Both the position numbers and the translations under genes were made by a program. A DNA stretch of 44,023 bases. Origin: Streptosporangiales bacterium. Lineage in GTDB: Bacteria > Actinomycetota > Actinomycetes > Streptosporangiales > WHST01. The first letter of the stretch is position 1. Every line of letters starts with the position of its first letter. A model generated the notes under the pieces. It did not search any database. It was not told the DNA's origin and saw only the letters and a list, made by a program, of their open reading frames with translations. This document shows positions 27,478 through 33,936 of the stretch, one piece after another. The stretch is taken from the NCBI GenBank assembly GCA_009379825.1, contig WHTA01000050.1:1-44023 (forward strand). The letters run 5' to 3'.

Positions 27478-27789
27478 TCAGTAACCGCCGCGGCTGAGCC
27501 CGCGGATCGCCGGCCGCACGTCCACCATATAGACCAGCGCCGCGATCAGGCCGATGATGCCGAAGATGCCGAACGGGCCCGCGCCACCCAGCACCAGGGT
27601 GGCCGCGGTGGCGACACCGAGGATGATCATCCAGAACGCCTTCGACTGCTTGCTGGCCGCCTCGTACGCCTTCGACGGCCGGATCATCGAGTCGATCAGC
27701 GCGACGATCTCCACGCCGATGACCAGCACTACGAGCACCAGCTGGAGCAGGTCCAGCGGCCAGAACCACGGATGCAGCGAGAAAGGCAC
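27478..27789 (-). CDS. DUF2516 membrane protein
   Basis: 103 residues with three hydrophobic segments: LLQLVLVVLVIGVEIVALID, FWMIILGVATAATLVLGG and FGIFGIIGLIAALVYMV. The sequence between them (RPSKAYEAASKQSKAFW) fits DUF2516, the family of Mycobacterium tuberculosis Rv0476. Gene order with the HbhA-like and HTH genes upstream is the same as Rv0474-Rv0476. Function is unknown. Confidence 0.85.
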   Translation of the reverse strand: MPFSLHPWFWPLDLLQLVLVVLVIGVEIVALIDSMIRPSKAYEAASKQSKAFWMIILGVATAATLVLGGAGPFGIFGIIGLIAALVYMVDVRPAIRGLSRGGY

Positions 27790-27823
27790 GGTGCCAGCCT
27801 ACTGGGATTCGCCCGGTAACGAG

Positions 27824-27860
27824 ACCGCCGTCCGTACCAGCGTTCGGTACGGACGGCGGT
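27824..27860 (-). terminator. Strong hairpin terminator after the HbhA-like gene
   Basis: A perfect 15-bp stem (ACCGCCGTCCGTACC and its complement) with a 7-base loop stands 19 bp after the stop codon of the HbhA-like gene. There is no T-run, which is usual for actinomycetes. It separates this gene from DUF2516. Confidence 0.8.
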
Positions 27861-27879
27861 CGGTGGAGATCTGCGGAGG

Positions 27880-28407
27880 TCACGCCTTCTTCGTGGTGCT
27901 CTTGCCGGTGGCCGCCTTCGTCGACTTGCTGCCGGTGCTCTTCGCGGCCGTGCTCTTGGTGCCGGTCTTCGCGGTGCCGGTCTTGGCGGCCGTCTTCTTC
28001 GCGGCGGTCTTGGTCGCCGTGCCGTCGCTCTGCTCGGCCTTCTTCGCCGGGGCGTCGGTGATCGTCACGGCCGTCCAGCCGTCGACGAGCTTCTTGCCGC
28101 GCTCGCTGAGGTCGTCGTAGACGCTGCCGGCGCGGTCGCCGGCGCTCAGCGCCGCGTTGACCACGGTGGCGGGCAGCTCGCGGACCCTGTCGGGCACGGT
28201 CTGCACCCTGCCGGGCAGGGCGCGGGCGCCGTCACCGAGGCCCGCGATGCGCTGCTCGATCTGCAACGCACGGACCCGCTGCTCCGCGTCGCGCAGCTTC
28301 TCCACGGCGAGCCCGCCGACACCGGCCACGGCGTAAAGCGGCTTGGGCACGTCGCCGGACTCGAAGGCCTTGGTGATCTCACTACGAACGTCGGTCAGAG
28401 GTGACAT
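27880..28407 (-). CDS. HbhA-like protein with Lys/Ala/Thr-rich tail
   Basis: 175 residues from MSPLTDVRSEITKAF, with TTTGGAG seven bases before the ATG; an ATG two codons earlier lies too close to that site. The N-terminal part has the pattern of heparin-binding hemagglutinin (KPLYAVAGVGGLAVEKLRDA followed by a coiled-coil-like helix AEQRVRALQIEQRIAG). The last 60 residues are a repeat of KTAAKK, KTGTAKTGTKS and KSTKAATGKSTTKKA, very basic. In mycobacteria the Lys-rich tail of HbhA binds heparan sulfate; in a soil actinomycete it may bind DNA, nucleoid or wall polymers instead. It lies directly after the HTH gene, as in Rv0474-Rv0475. Confidence 0.78.
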   Translation of the reverse strand: MSPLTDVRSEITKAFESGDVPKPLYAVAGVGGLAVEKLRDAEQRVRALQIEQRIAGLGDGARALPGRVQTVPDRVRELPATVVNAALSAGDRAGSVYDDLSERGKKLVDGWTAVTITDAPAKKAEQSDGTATKTAAKKTAAKTGTAKTGTKSTAAKSTGSKSTKAATGKSTTKKA

Positions 28408-28480
28408 GGGCATACTCCAAACTTCCCTGGGTGGGGTCGGTGCTGGCGGCAGTGCCTACACGGTGGGTCGCGCGGCCGTC

Positions 28481-28921
28481 CTAGTCGACCGCCGTGGTCG
28501 GCGCTGCCTCGGCCGCCGCCTTGGCGGCCGCACGCTTGCGCGTCTTCGCGCTGGTCGAGCTCGGCTGCTCGCCATCGGACGAGTCGTTCTCCTTGCGGAA
28601 CGACTCGTAGATCTCGAGCAGCACTTCCTTCTGCCGCTCCGACAGGTGCTCGTCGGCGACGATCGCCTTCGCTACCTCGGTGTCGGAACGACGGTCTTCC
28701 AAGATGCCCGCCCGTATGTACAACGCCTCGGCGGAGATCCGCAGCCCCTTGGCGATCTGCTGGAGTATCTCCGCGCTCGGCCGCCGCAACCCGCGCTCGA
28801 TCTGACTGAGGTACGGGTTCGAGACCCCGGCCGTCTTGGCCAGCTCGCGCACGGAGATGTGCGCCTTCTCGCGCTGCTCCCTGATGAACGCGCCGAGCGT
28901 TCCGACGTCGAGGCTGGGCAT
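28481..28921 (-). CDS. XRE-family helix-turn-helix regulator
   Basis: 146 residues from MPSLDVGTLGAFIREQREKA. The HTH is ISVRELAKTAGVSNPYLSQI followed by ERGLRRPSAEILQQIAKGLR. The C-terminal half is a helix (LSERQKEVLLEIYESFRK) and an Ala/Lys-rich tail (KTRKRAAAKAAAEAA). It corresponds in position and type to Rv0474 of M. tuberculosis. An inverted repeat just upstream is a candidate binding site. It probably controls itself and the HbhA-like gene. Confidence 0.88.
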   Translation of the reverse strand: MPSLDVGTLGAFIREQREKAHISVRELAKTAGVSNPYLSQIERGLRRPSAEILQQIAKGLRISAEALYIRAGILEDRRSDTEVAKAIVADEHLSERQKEVLLEIYESFRKENDSSDGEQPSSTSAKTRKRAAAKAAAEAAPTTAVD

Positions 28922-28942
28922 GCAGCCACTCTCGCACACGGT

Positions 28943-28970
28943 GCTAACAATTGCAAGCGCGGCTGTTAGC
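28943..28970. promoter_or_regulatory. Inverted repeat upstream of the HTH gene
   Basis: GCTAACA and TGTTAGC flank 14 bases, so their centres are 21 bp (two helix turns) apart. The left arm begins 21 bp before the HTH start, and the right arm lies in the last codons of the upstream diguanylate cyclase gene. Probably an operator. Confidence 0.55.
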
Positions 28971-30309
28971 GCTCGTGCCTGACCGGCTCTCCTGCGGGCT
29001 TCTCCGCCCCATCGGTGGCGTCCGCGTCGGAGGCACGCCCGCCGTCCTGCGGTTCGGCCAGCCCGGTGTCGTGCACCGTCGTGCGGTTGCGGTTGCCCAG
29101 CTTCCGCGCGACGACCACCTGGTTGCGCCCGCCGCGCTTGGCGGCGTACAGCGCCTCGTCGGCGGCGGCCATCATCTCCGCCAGCGAGCCGTCCGACTCC
29201 TCCAGGGTCGCCACGCCGAGCGAGACGGTGAGCCGGATGTTGCCGGTCTCGGTGGACACCGGGTCGGCGGCGACGTTACGGCGGAGCCGCTCGGCGATCG
29301 ACCTCGCGTTGACCACGCCGATCCCGGACAGCAAGATCACGAACTCCTCGCCACCGAACCGCCCGAGGATGTCGCCCTGCCGCAGCAACGCCTTCAACCG
29401 CTGCGCGACCACCCGCAGCGCGGTGTCGCCGGCAAGGTGACCGTGCTCGTCGTTGACCAACTTGAAGTGGTCGATGTCGCAGAGCAGGACGCTGGTGGAC
29501 TCGCCGGCCTTCTTCGCCCGAGCGAGCTCCTCCTTCGCATCGTGCTCCCACGCACCGGCGTTCAGCACCTCGGTCTTCGCATCCGTACGCGACATGTTGC
29601 GCAGCTGCTCGTGCAACAGACTCCGATGCAGCATGATCACCGGCGGCACCGCGATCACCACCAGCAGAGCCGACTGGACCGCCAACAGCGCCACGATCAA
29701 CCCGACGCAGATCTCCACGCCGGCGTACGCGAAGACCTCCCTGTCCAGCACCAGCCGCCGTAGCGACCCGGACCGCGTGATCAGGATGATGCCGGCGAGG
29801 AACAGGTGGTTGACGGTACGGGTCAGCACGCCGGCGACGACGCCGAGCGCGACGAACCACAGCAGCCCGCCGTCGGTCGGCATGCTGGCCTGGAAGAAGA
29901 ACGCGGCCAGCATGTCGCCCACGCCCATCATGGCCACGTTGAACGCCCGGCGGTGCAGCTTGATCGACTTGCGGACCGACTGCGCCCACAGCAGGGTGAG
30001 GAACAACGTTGCCGGCAACGCGAGTGCGGGCGGCAGGATCAGCAGGATCGGCAGCTTCCAGATGGTGTTCAGATCCTGCGTGAAGCCGCCGGAGAGGCCG
30101 CGCACGAAGCCGCGGCTGGTCTCGGCAACGACCGCGCCACACAACAGCAGGAAGGCCAGCAGACCGAGATCGTCGAAGGTCGGCGGTTCCCAGAACAGCA
30201 GCGCGCTGAACAGACCTACCGCAGAGAGGACGACGAAGCTAATGTAAGCGCGAAGGAGCAGCGGTAGCTGCATGAACGGCAGGCTCCGAAGCCCCCGAGC
30301 CGCAGACAC
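28966..30309 (-). CDS. Membrane-bound diguanylate cyclase
   Basis: 447 residues from a GTG that follows GGGGAGG by seven bases. The N-terminal 240 residues contain seven or eight membrane segments (AYISFVVLSAVGLFSALLFW, LPILLILPPALALPATLFL, GLLWFVALGVVAGVLT, LIVALLAVQSALLVVIAVPP), an MASE-like sensor. The catalytic domain has DIDHFKLVNDEHGHLAGD and the active-site loop GRFGGEEFVILLSG. The inhibitory site RQGD lies five residues before the loop. It should make cyclic di-GMP from GTP and be product-inhibited. The C-terminal 45 residues are low-complexity. No phosphodiesterase (EAL/HD-GYP) is in the window. Confidence 0.92.
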   Translation of the reverse strand: MSAARGLRSLPFMQLPLLLRAYISFVVLSAVGLFSALLFWEPPTFDDLGLLAFLLLCGAVVAETSRGFVRGLSGGFTQDLNTIWKLPILLILPPALALPATLFLTLLWAQSVRKSIKLHRRAFNVAMMGVGDMLAAFFFQASMPTDGGLLWFVALGVVAGVLTRTVNHLFLAGIILITRSGSLRRLVLDREVFAYAGVEICVGLIVALLAVQSALLVVIAVPPVIMLHRSLLHEQLRNMSRTDAKTEVLNAGAWEHDAKEELARAKKAGESTSVLLCDIDHFKLVNDEHGHLAGDTALRVVAQRLKALLRQGDILGRFGGEEFVILLSGIGVVNARSIAERLRRNVAADPVSTETGNIRLTVSLGVATLEESDGSLAEMMAAADEALYAAKRGGRNQVVVARKLGNRNRTTVHDTGLAEPQDGGRASDADATDGAEKPAGEPVRHER

Positions 30310-30758
30310 TGAAACACCTCCCCGCGAGCCACCTCCCCCGGCCGCCAAGCGCGCGTTTGCAACTAATCACGCCGATCTGTCTATCCGAGCTTACTCTCCG
30401 CATGCCCCCCGTGCACCGGGTACGCCGCGTCTGTGCACAGCCTGCATTGTCGACACCGCGAAACCCCGTGCGCAAAACTTTCAACGAAAGCACGGATTGA
30501 GAGTGTCGCTGCCAGATCGGCGTACTGCCCAAGGCGTCCGTGAAGGCAACACCTCACTCCGCTCTGGACTGCCGCTATGTGGACGTAGCGACACGGCAAC
30601 CGTACTGGCGCTTTTGCCGGTACGCGTCTGATGCGGAGGTGTGACGCGGAATGAAGTACCCCCGTACGAAGGCCGGTCGCATCCTGCTAACGAGCGAGTT
30701 CCGCGGAAGACACTCGTCCGTCACCTGGCACCGAGACGACAGGCAGGGAGTAACTGCG
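30310..30758. other. Intergenic leader before the hexapeptide array
   Basis: This 449-bp gap separates the diguanylate cyclase (minus) from the peptide array (plus). It holds a short CTTTC-AAC-GAAAG palindrome near 30480, a nine-pair hairpin at 30601-30624 and an open plus-strand frame from an ATG at 30651 that runs in frame into the first hexapeptide. A promoter for the array must lie here, but I see no clear -35/-10 pair. Confidence 0.5.
30601..30624. repeat. Nine-pair hairpin upstream of the array
   Basis: CGTACTGGC and GCCGGTACG pair completely (one T-G wobble as RNA) around the loop GCTTTT. It stands about 135 bp before the first hexapeptide start. It may be a 5' leader structure or a terminator; no T-run follows. 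Confidence 0.6.
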
Positions 30759-30779
30759 ATGCGCGACATGCAGTGGTGA
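30651..30779 (+). CDS. Possible 42-residue frame ending in the first hexapeptide
   Basis: An ATG with GGAGG eleven bases upstream opens a frame that begins MKYPRTKAGRILLTSEFRG and ends GVTAMRDMQW. It contains the first hexapeptide frame completely. The upstream extension is not shared by the other copies, and the hexapeptide has its own ribosome site, so this may be chance. It could also be a longer precursor with the hexapeptide as its end. Confidence 0.25.
   Translation: MKYPRTKAGRILLTSEFRGRHSSVTWHRDDRQGVTAMRDMQW
30759..30779 (+). CDS. Hexapeptide gene, copy 1 (MRDMQW)
   Basis: A complete frame of six codons, ATGCGCGACATGCAGTGG, ending in TGA. A ribosome site (AGGGAG, then eight bases) precedes the ATG. 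It is the first of five such frames within 400 bp. Because the same start context, the same amino acids and different stop codons recur, I regard the unit as translated. The peptide would carry N-formyl-methionine; Arg at position 2 should keep Met in place. Function is unknown. Confidence 0.65.
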   Translation: MRDMQW

Positions 30780-30823
30780 ACCCCCGACCAACCACCACCC
30801 CCACGACCAACAAGGAGCCCGCA

Positions 30824-30844
30824 ATGCGCGACATGCAGTGGTGA
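30824..30844 (+). CDS. Hexapeptide gene, copy 2 (MRDMQW)
   Basis: Same 18 coding bases and TGA stop as copy 1. AAGGAG stands exactly six bases before the ATG, a stronger ribosome site than that of copy 1. The spacer from the previous stop is CCGACCAACCACCACC-like and should be unstructured in RNA, which leaves the ribosome site free. Confidence 0.68.
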   Translation: MRDMQW

Positions 30845-30888
30845 ACCCCCGACCAACCACCACCCCCACGACCAACAAGGAGCCCGCA

Positions 30889-30909
30889 ATGCGCGACATG
30901 CAGTGGTGA
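30889..30909 (+). CDS. Hexapeptide gene, copy 3 (MRDMQW)
   Basis: Identical to copy 2 in coding sequence, ribosome site and spacing, and lies one 65-bp unit downstream. After its stop, only AACCCC still matches the repeat; then the sequence changes, which marks the border of the recent duplication. Confidence 0.68.
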   Translation: MRDMQW

Positions 30910-30950
30910 ACCCCAGGCAACCATCCGACCGACGTCCTGAAGGAGCAACG

Positions 30951-30971
30951 ATGTCCGACTTGCAGTGGTAG
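30951..30971 (+). CDS. Hexapeptide gene, copy 4 (MSDLQW)
   Basis: The diverged member. Codons 2 and 4 are changed (Arg to Ser, Met to Leu), the others and the frame length are kept, and the stop is TAG. AAGGAG lies five bases before the ATG in an otherwise different flank. Retained start, Asp-3, Gln-5, Trp-6 and ribosome site in a changed context is the pattern expected from selection on the peptide. Here Met could be removed after translation, since Ser follows. Confidence 0.68.
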   Translation: MSDLQW

Positions 30972-31131
30972 GCAGCCGACGGTATGTGGTCATACGTCCG
31001 AAATTTGACGGATCAACCGACCCCGACGGCTACTCGAAGCTACTCTGGTAATACCATCTGTTACACCTTGCTTGACGGCAACGATGTACCCATTGCCGAG
31101 CAACCTCAGGAAGATTCCAGGAGCACGCGTA

Positions 31132-31152
31132 ATGCGCGACATGCAGTGGTAA
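31132..31152 (+). CDS. Hexapeptide gene, copy 5 (MRDMQW)
   Basis: Same 18 coding bases as copies 1-3, but with stop TAA and wholly different flanks; it is separated from copy 4 by 160 bp of relatively AT-rich sequence. AGGAG stands eight bases before the ATG. Five bases after its stop the converging asparaginase gene ends, so no same-strand gene follows that it could regulate as a leader. Confidence 0.66.
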   Translation: MRDMQW

Positions 31153-31156
31153 CCGC

Positions 31157-32161
31157 TCAGCGGGCTGGGTTACTTCGTAGGCCCGCGCGTAGGCGGGCGA
31201 ACCCCTCCGCAACTCGAATTTCCCCTACTGGACGGCCGGCGCCGAGCACCAGCGCCGTCGCCAGGTCATCTAGGATCGCGGCGTCGTAGCCGAGCGTACG
31301 CAGTGCCGCGACTGTCACCGGTGTACGGGCCCGCTGACTACCGTCAGCGATCTTTACGGCCAGCGCAGATCCATCCGGCAGTAACAGTGCGTCGACCGCC
31401 TCGGCGCCACCCTTGTCCAGGAGACCGGGTATTCCCCGCATCAGCCGCGCCTCGTCGCGCCGCGTGCCCGAGGTCAGCTCCGGATACGCCAGGAAAGCAG
31501 CCACCACCCGCCGCTGCGCGGTGCCGGCAGCCGCGGCCCCGAGCGCACGGTAGCCGCGGGCCAAGCCGCGCAGGCTGAACGCGAACAGCGGCGCACCACA
31601 ACCATCCACGCCGGTATGCACGACCGATTCCCCGGTCAGCTCCTCGATCGTCGCGCGAATCCGTTGCTGCAGCGGGTGTTCCGGGTCCAGGTACGTGTCG
31701 AGCGGCCAGTCCCGGACGACGCAGGTCGCGAGCATGGCCGCGTGCTTGCCCGAGCAGTTCATGTGCAGCCGGTCCGGCTCGCCACCGGCCGCGATCCGCT
31801 CCCGCCTGGCGGTCTCGTCGAGCGGCCAGTCCGGCGGGCACTGCAGCGCCGACCCGTCCAGGCCGACCGACGCGAGCAGCCGCCGTACGCCGGCCACGTG
31901 CATCGGCTCGCCGGAGTGGCTGGCACAGGCCAGTGCCAGCAGGTCGGCGGGCAGCTCCAGCCCACAACGCACCATGGCGGTGGCCTGCAGCGGCTTGTTC
32001 GACGACCGCGGGTAGCACGGCACGTCCGGCCGGCCGACCGTGAGCGTCACCTCGCCCATCGCGTCGACGGCCACCACGGAGCCGGTGTGCCACGACTCGA
32101 CGAACCCGCCACGGTCCACCTCGGCGAGCACCGGCAGGCCGGCGCGATCGGCAGCAGTCAC
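31157..32161 (-). CDS. L-asparaginase, Rhizobium (AnsA/Asparaginase_II) type
   Basis: 334 residues from a GTG that overlaps the dinB stop as GTGA. Hydrolyses asparagine to aspartate and ammonia. The family signature residues are visible: PRSSNKPLQATAMVRCGLEL, with the Ser/Lys active-site pair, LHMNCSGKHAAMLATC and VHTGVDGCGAPLFAFSLRG. This thermolabile type is unrelated to the E. coli AnsB fold. No signal peptide, so it acts in the cytosol. Its end converges on the hexapeptide array. Confidence 0.92.
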   Translation of the reverse strand: MTAADRAGLPVLAEVDRGGFVESWHTGSVVAVDAMGEVTLTVGRPDVPCYPRSSNKPLQATAMVRCGLELPADLLALACASHSGEPMHVAGVRRLLASVGLDGSALQCPPDWPLDETARRERIAAGGEPDRLHMNCSGKHAAMLATCVVRDWPLDTYLDPEHPLQQRIRATIEELTGESVVHTGVDGCGAPLFAFSLRGLARGYRALGAAAAGTAQRRVVAAFLAYPELTSGTRRDEARLMRGIPGLLDKGGAEAVDALLLPDGSALAVKIADGSQRARTPVTVAALRTLGYDAAILDDLATALVLGAGRPVGEIRVAEGFARLRAGLRSNPAR

Positions 32162-33450
32162 GTGCCGAACGTACCGGGCTGCGGTGTCAGGTCGGGATCG
32201 TCGCGCCGGAACGAGCGGGTGGGCCCCGGCTCGGTCGTCCTGGTCTCGAACCGCACGACCAGCCGGTCGTCGGCCACCTGCACCAGCCAGCCGGGCCCGT
32301 ACGTGGTGTGCACGACCTCGTGGCCGACGTGTAGCCGCACCGGCTCGGCCTCGGTCGCCGGGTGAGGCAGGTCGACGCCGTCGACCCACAGCTCAGGCTG
32401 TGCGCCCATGACCAACCCCGCGACCCCGACGCCGAGCAGCCGCAGACCGTACGAGGTGTCGACGTCGCCGAGCAGCTTGCGGGCAACCCGCACCACCACG
32501 GCCGGCTCGTCGGTGGCCGACGGCAGGGTCCAGGACCGGGTGTGCGTGGTGAAGTCGAACAGCCGCACCTTGACGGTGATCGTGCGCGCGGCCGAGCCGG
32601 ACTCCCGCAGCCGCTCGGTGACCCGGACGGCCATCTTGTCGCTCATCGCCTGGAGCGCGACCGGGTCGGTCACGTCACGGTCGAAGGTGTCCTCGACGCT
32701 GATCGACTTGCCCTCGCGTTCCGGCTGCACCAACCGGTCGTCCTCGGCCCGGACCAGCCGGTACAGGCCACCGCCGTGCGCCGCGCCGAGCAGCCCGACC
32801 AGCTCCCGCTCACTGAGCCCCTCGACCTCCGCGACCGTACGCACCCCGGCTCCTGCGAGCCGCTCCGCGGTCGCCTTGCCGACCCCGGGGATGGTGGTGA
32901 CGGCCATCGGCCTGAGCAGGTCGCGCTCGTCGCCCGGCGGCACGACGACGAGCCCGTCCGGCTTCCGCAGCTCGGAGGCGATCTTCGCGATCAGCTTGGA
33001 CGTCCCCGCGCCGACCGACGCGGTCAGCCCGGTGGCCACGTGGATCCGCTGCTTGACCTCGGTGCCGACGCCGACCACGCTGTTGCGGTCCAGCGGCGAC
33101 CGGCCGGTGTCGGCGAGGTCCACGAACGCCTCGTCGAGCGACAGCGGCTCCACCCGCGGCGACAGCTCGCGCAGGATGTCCATCACCTGGTCGCTGACCG
33201 CGCGGTACGCCGTGAAGCGCGGTGTCAGGTACGTCGCCTGTGGGCAGCGCCGGCGCGCCTCGCCCATCGACATTGCCGAGTGCACGCCGTAGACGCGCGC
33301 CTCGTAGCTCGCGGTGGAGACGACGCCGCGCGGCCCGAGCCCGCCGACGACCACCGGCCGCCCGCGCAGCGACGGCTTGTCGCGCTGCTCCACCGCAGCG
33401 AAGAACGCGTCCAGGTCGAGATGCATGATGCTCGGCTGGTCGCGCACCAT
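32158..33450 (-). CDS. dinB: DNA polymerase IV (Y family)
   Basis: 430 residues from MVRDQPSIMHLDLDAFFAAV. Error-prone translesion polymerase. The catalytic acids are in MHLDLDAFFA and in LSLDEAFVDLAD; the ribose gate and nucleotide-binding stretch VVSTASYEARVYGVHSAMSM follows. The helix-hairpin-helix is VTTIPGVGKATAERLAGAGV, and the little-finger domain ends near YGLRLLGVGVAGL. A further ~65 residues include a short domain (VRLHVGHEVVHTTYGPGWLV) that many actinobacterial DinB proteins share. No clear beta-clamp-binding peptide was identified. The frame is open upstream but the family start fits this ATG. Confidence 0.94.
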   Translation of the reverse strand: MVRDQPSIMHLDLDAFFAAVEQRDKPSLRGRPVVVGGLGPRGVVSTASYEARVYGVHSAMSMGEARRRCPQATYLTPRFTAYRAVSDQVMDILRELSPRVEPLSLDEAFVDLADTGRSPLDRNSVVGVGTEVKQRIHVATGLTASVGAGTSKLIAKIASELRKPDGLVVVPPGDERDLLRPMAVTTIPGVGKATAERLAGAGVRTVAEVEGLSERELVGLLGAAHGGGLYRLVRAEDDRLVQPEREGKSISVEDTFDRDVTDPVALQAMSDKMAVRVTERLRESGSAARTITVKVRLFDFTTHTRSWTLPSATDEPAVVVRVARKLLGDVDTSYGLRLLGVGVAGLVMGAQPELWVDGVDLPHPATEAEPVRLHVGHEVVHTTYGPGWLVQVADDRLVVRFETRTTEPGPTRSFRRDDPDLTPQPGTFGT

Positions 33451-33510
33451 ACGATCGTCCCACGCGACGCCGACACCGCCCGGCCGTGACCGACCTGAGA
33501 AGGTAAGCGC

Positions 33511-33936
33511 ATGCGGGCAGTCGTGCAACGGGTCAGCGAAGCGAGCGTACGCGTCGACGGCCAGGTCGTCGGCGCCATCGACGAGCCCGGCCTGCTCGCG
33601 CTGGTCGGCGCCACGCACACCGACGACGCGGCCACCGCGGCGAAGCTCGCCGCAAAGCTGTGGGGGTTACGCATCCTCGACGGCGAGAAGTCGTGCTCGG
33701 ACGTCGGCGCACCGTTGCTGGTGATCAGCCAGTTCACCGTCTACGCGGACACCCGCAAGGGCCGGCGGCCGTCCTGGTCGGCCGCTGCCCGCGGGGAGCA
33801 GGCTGAGCCACTGGTGGACGCGGTGGTCGCCGAGCTGCGCCGGCTGGGAGCCACCGTGGCCACCGGCAGGTTCGGCGCGGACATGCAGGTGAGCCTGGTC
33901 AACGACGGCCCCATCACGCTGGTGGTGGACGTCTAG
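33511..33936 (+). CDS. dtd: D-aminoacyl-tRNA deacylase
   Basis: 141 residues. It removes D-amino acids (and glycine from tRNA-Ala) from tRNA. The two family motifs are intact: [17 protein letters not shown] and [11 protein letters not shown] with the cross-subunit Gly-cisPro pair. Starts [17 protein letters not shown]. Divergent from dinB with 60 bp between. Its TAG stop and the stop of the converging ygfZ-like gene share one CTAG. Confidence 0.96.
   Translation: MRAVVQRVSEASVRVDGQVVGAIDEPGLLALVGATHTDDAATAAKLAAKLWGLRILDGEKSCSDVGAPLLVISQFTVYADTRKGRRPSWSAAARGEQAEPLVDAVVAELRRLGATVATGRFGADMQVSLVNDGPITLVVDV

Larger units (their letters stand above)
30759..30888 (+). repeat. Two exact 65-bp tandem units with hexapeptide frames
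   Basis: The units 30759-30823 and 30824-30888 are identical and each has a hexapeptide frame, a C/A-rich spacer almost free of G, and AAGGAG. The following copy 3 repeats the coding part and then diverges. The 65-bp period is not divisible by three, so neighbouring copies are in different frames. Confidence 0.95.

Noticed and set aside
30641-30844. A 67-residue open frame over the first hexapeptide copies
   Set aside because: It starts from a GTG without ribosome site, crosses copy 1 in another frame and ends at copy 2 only. The repeat period changes the frame, so the long frame is by chance.
30759-30909. CRISPR array
   Set aside because: The repeats are contiguous 65-bp units without unique spacers and carry start codon, stop codon and ribosome site; no cas gene is present.
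30759-31152. Biarylitide-type RiPP cluster
   Set aside because: The size fits, but the core is not aromatic-x-aromatic, and no cytochrome P450 or other modifying enzyme is next to it. Kept only as a precedent for tiny genes.
30759-31152. Attenuator or upstream frames for a following gene
   Set aside because: The next gene on the same strand is dtd, more than 2 kb away; the direct neighbour is on the opposite strand.
31181-31198. GCCCGC-N6-GCGGGC hairpin as terminator of the array
   Set aside because: It lies within the last codons of the asparaginase gene, and such 6-bp stems are frequent in GC-rich coding DNA. Possible but not supported.
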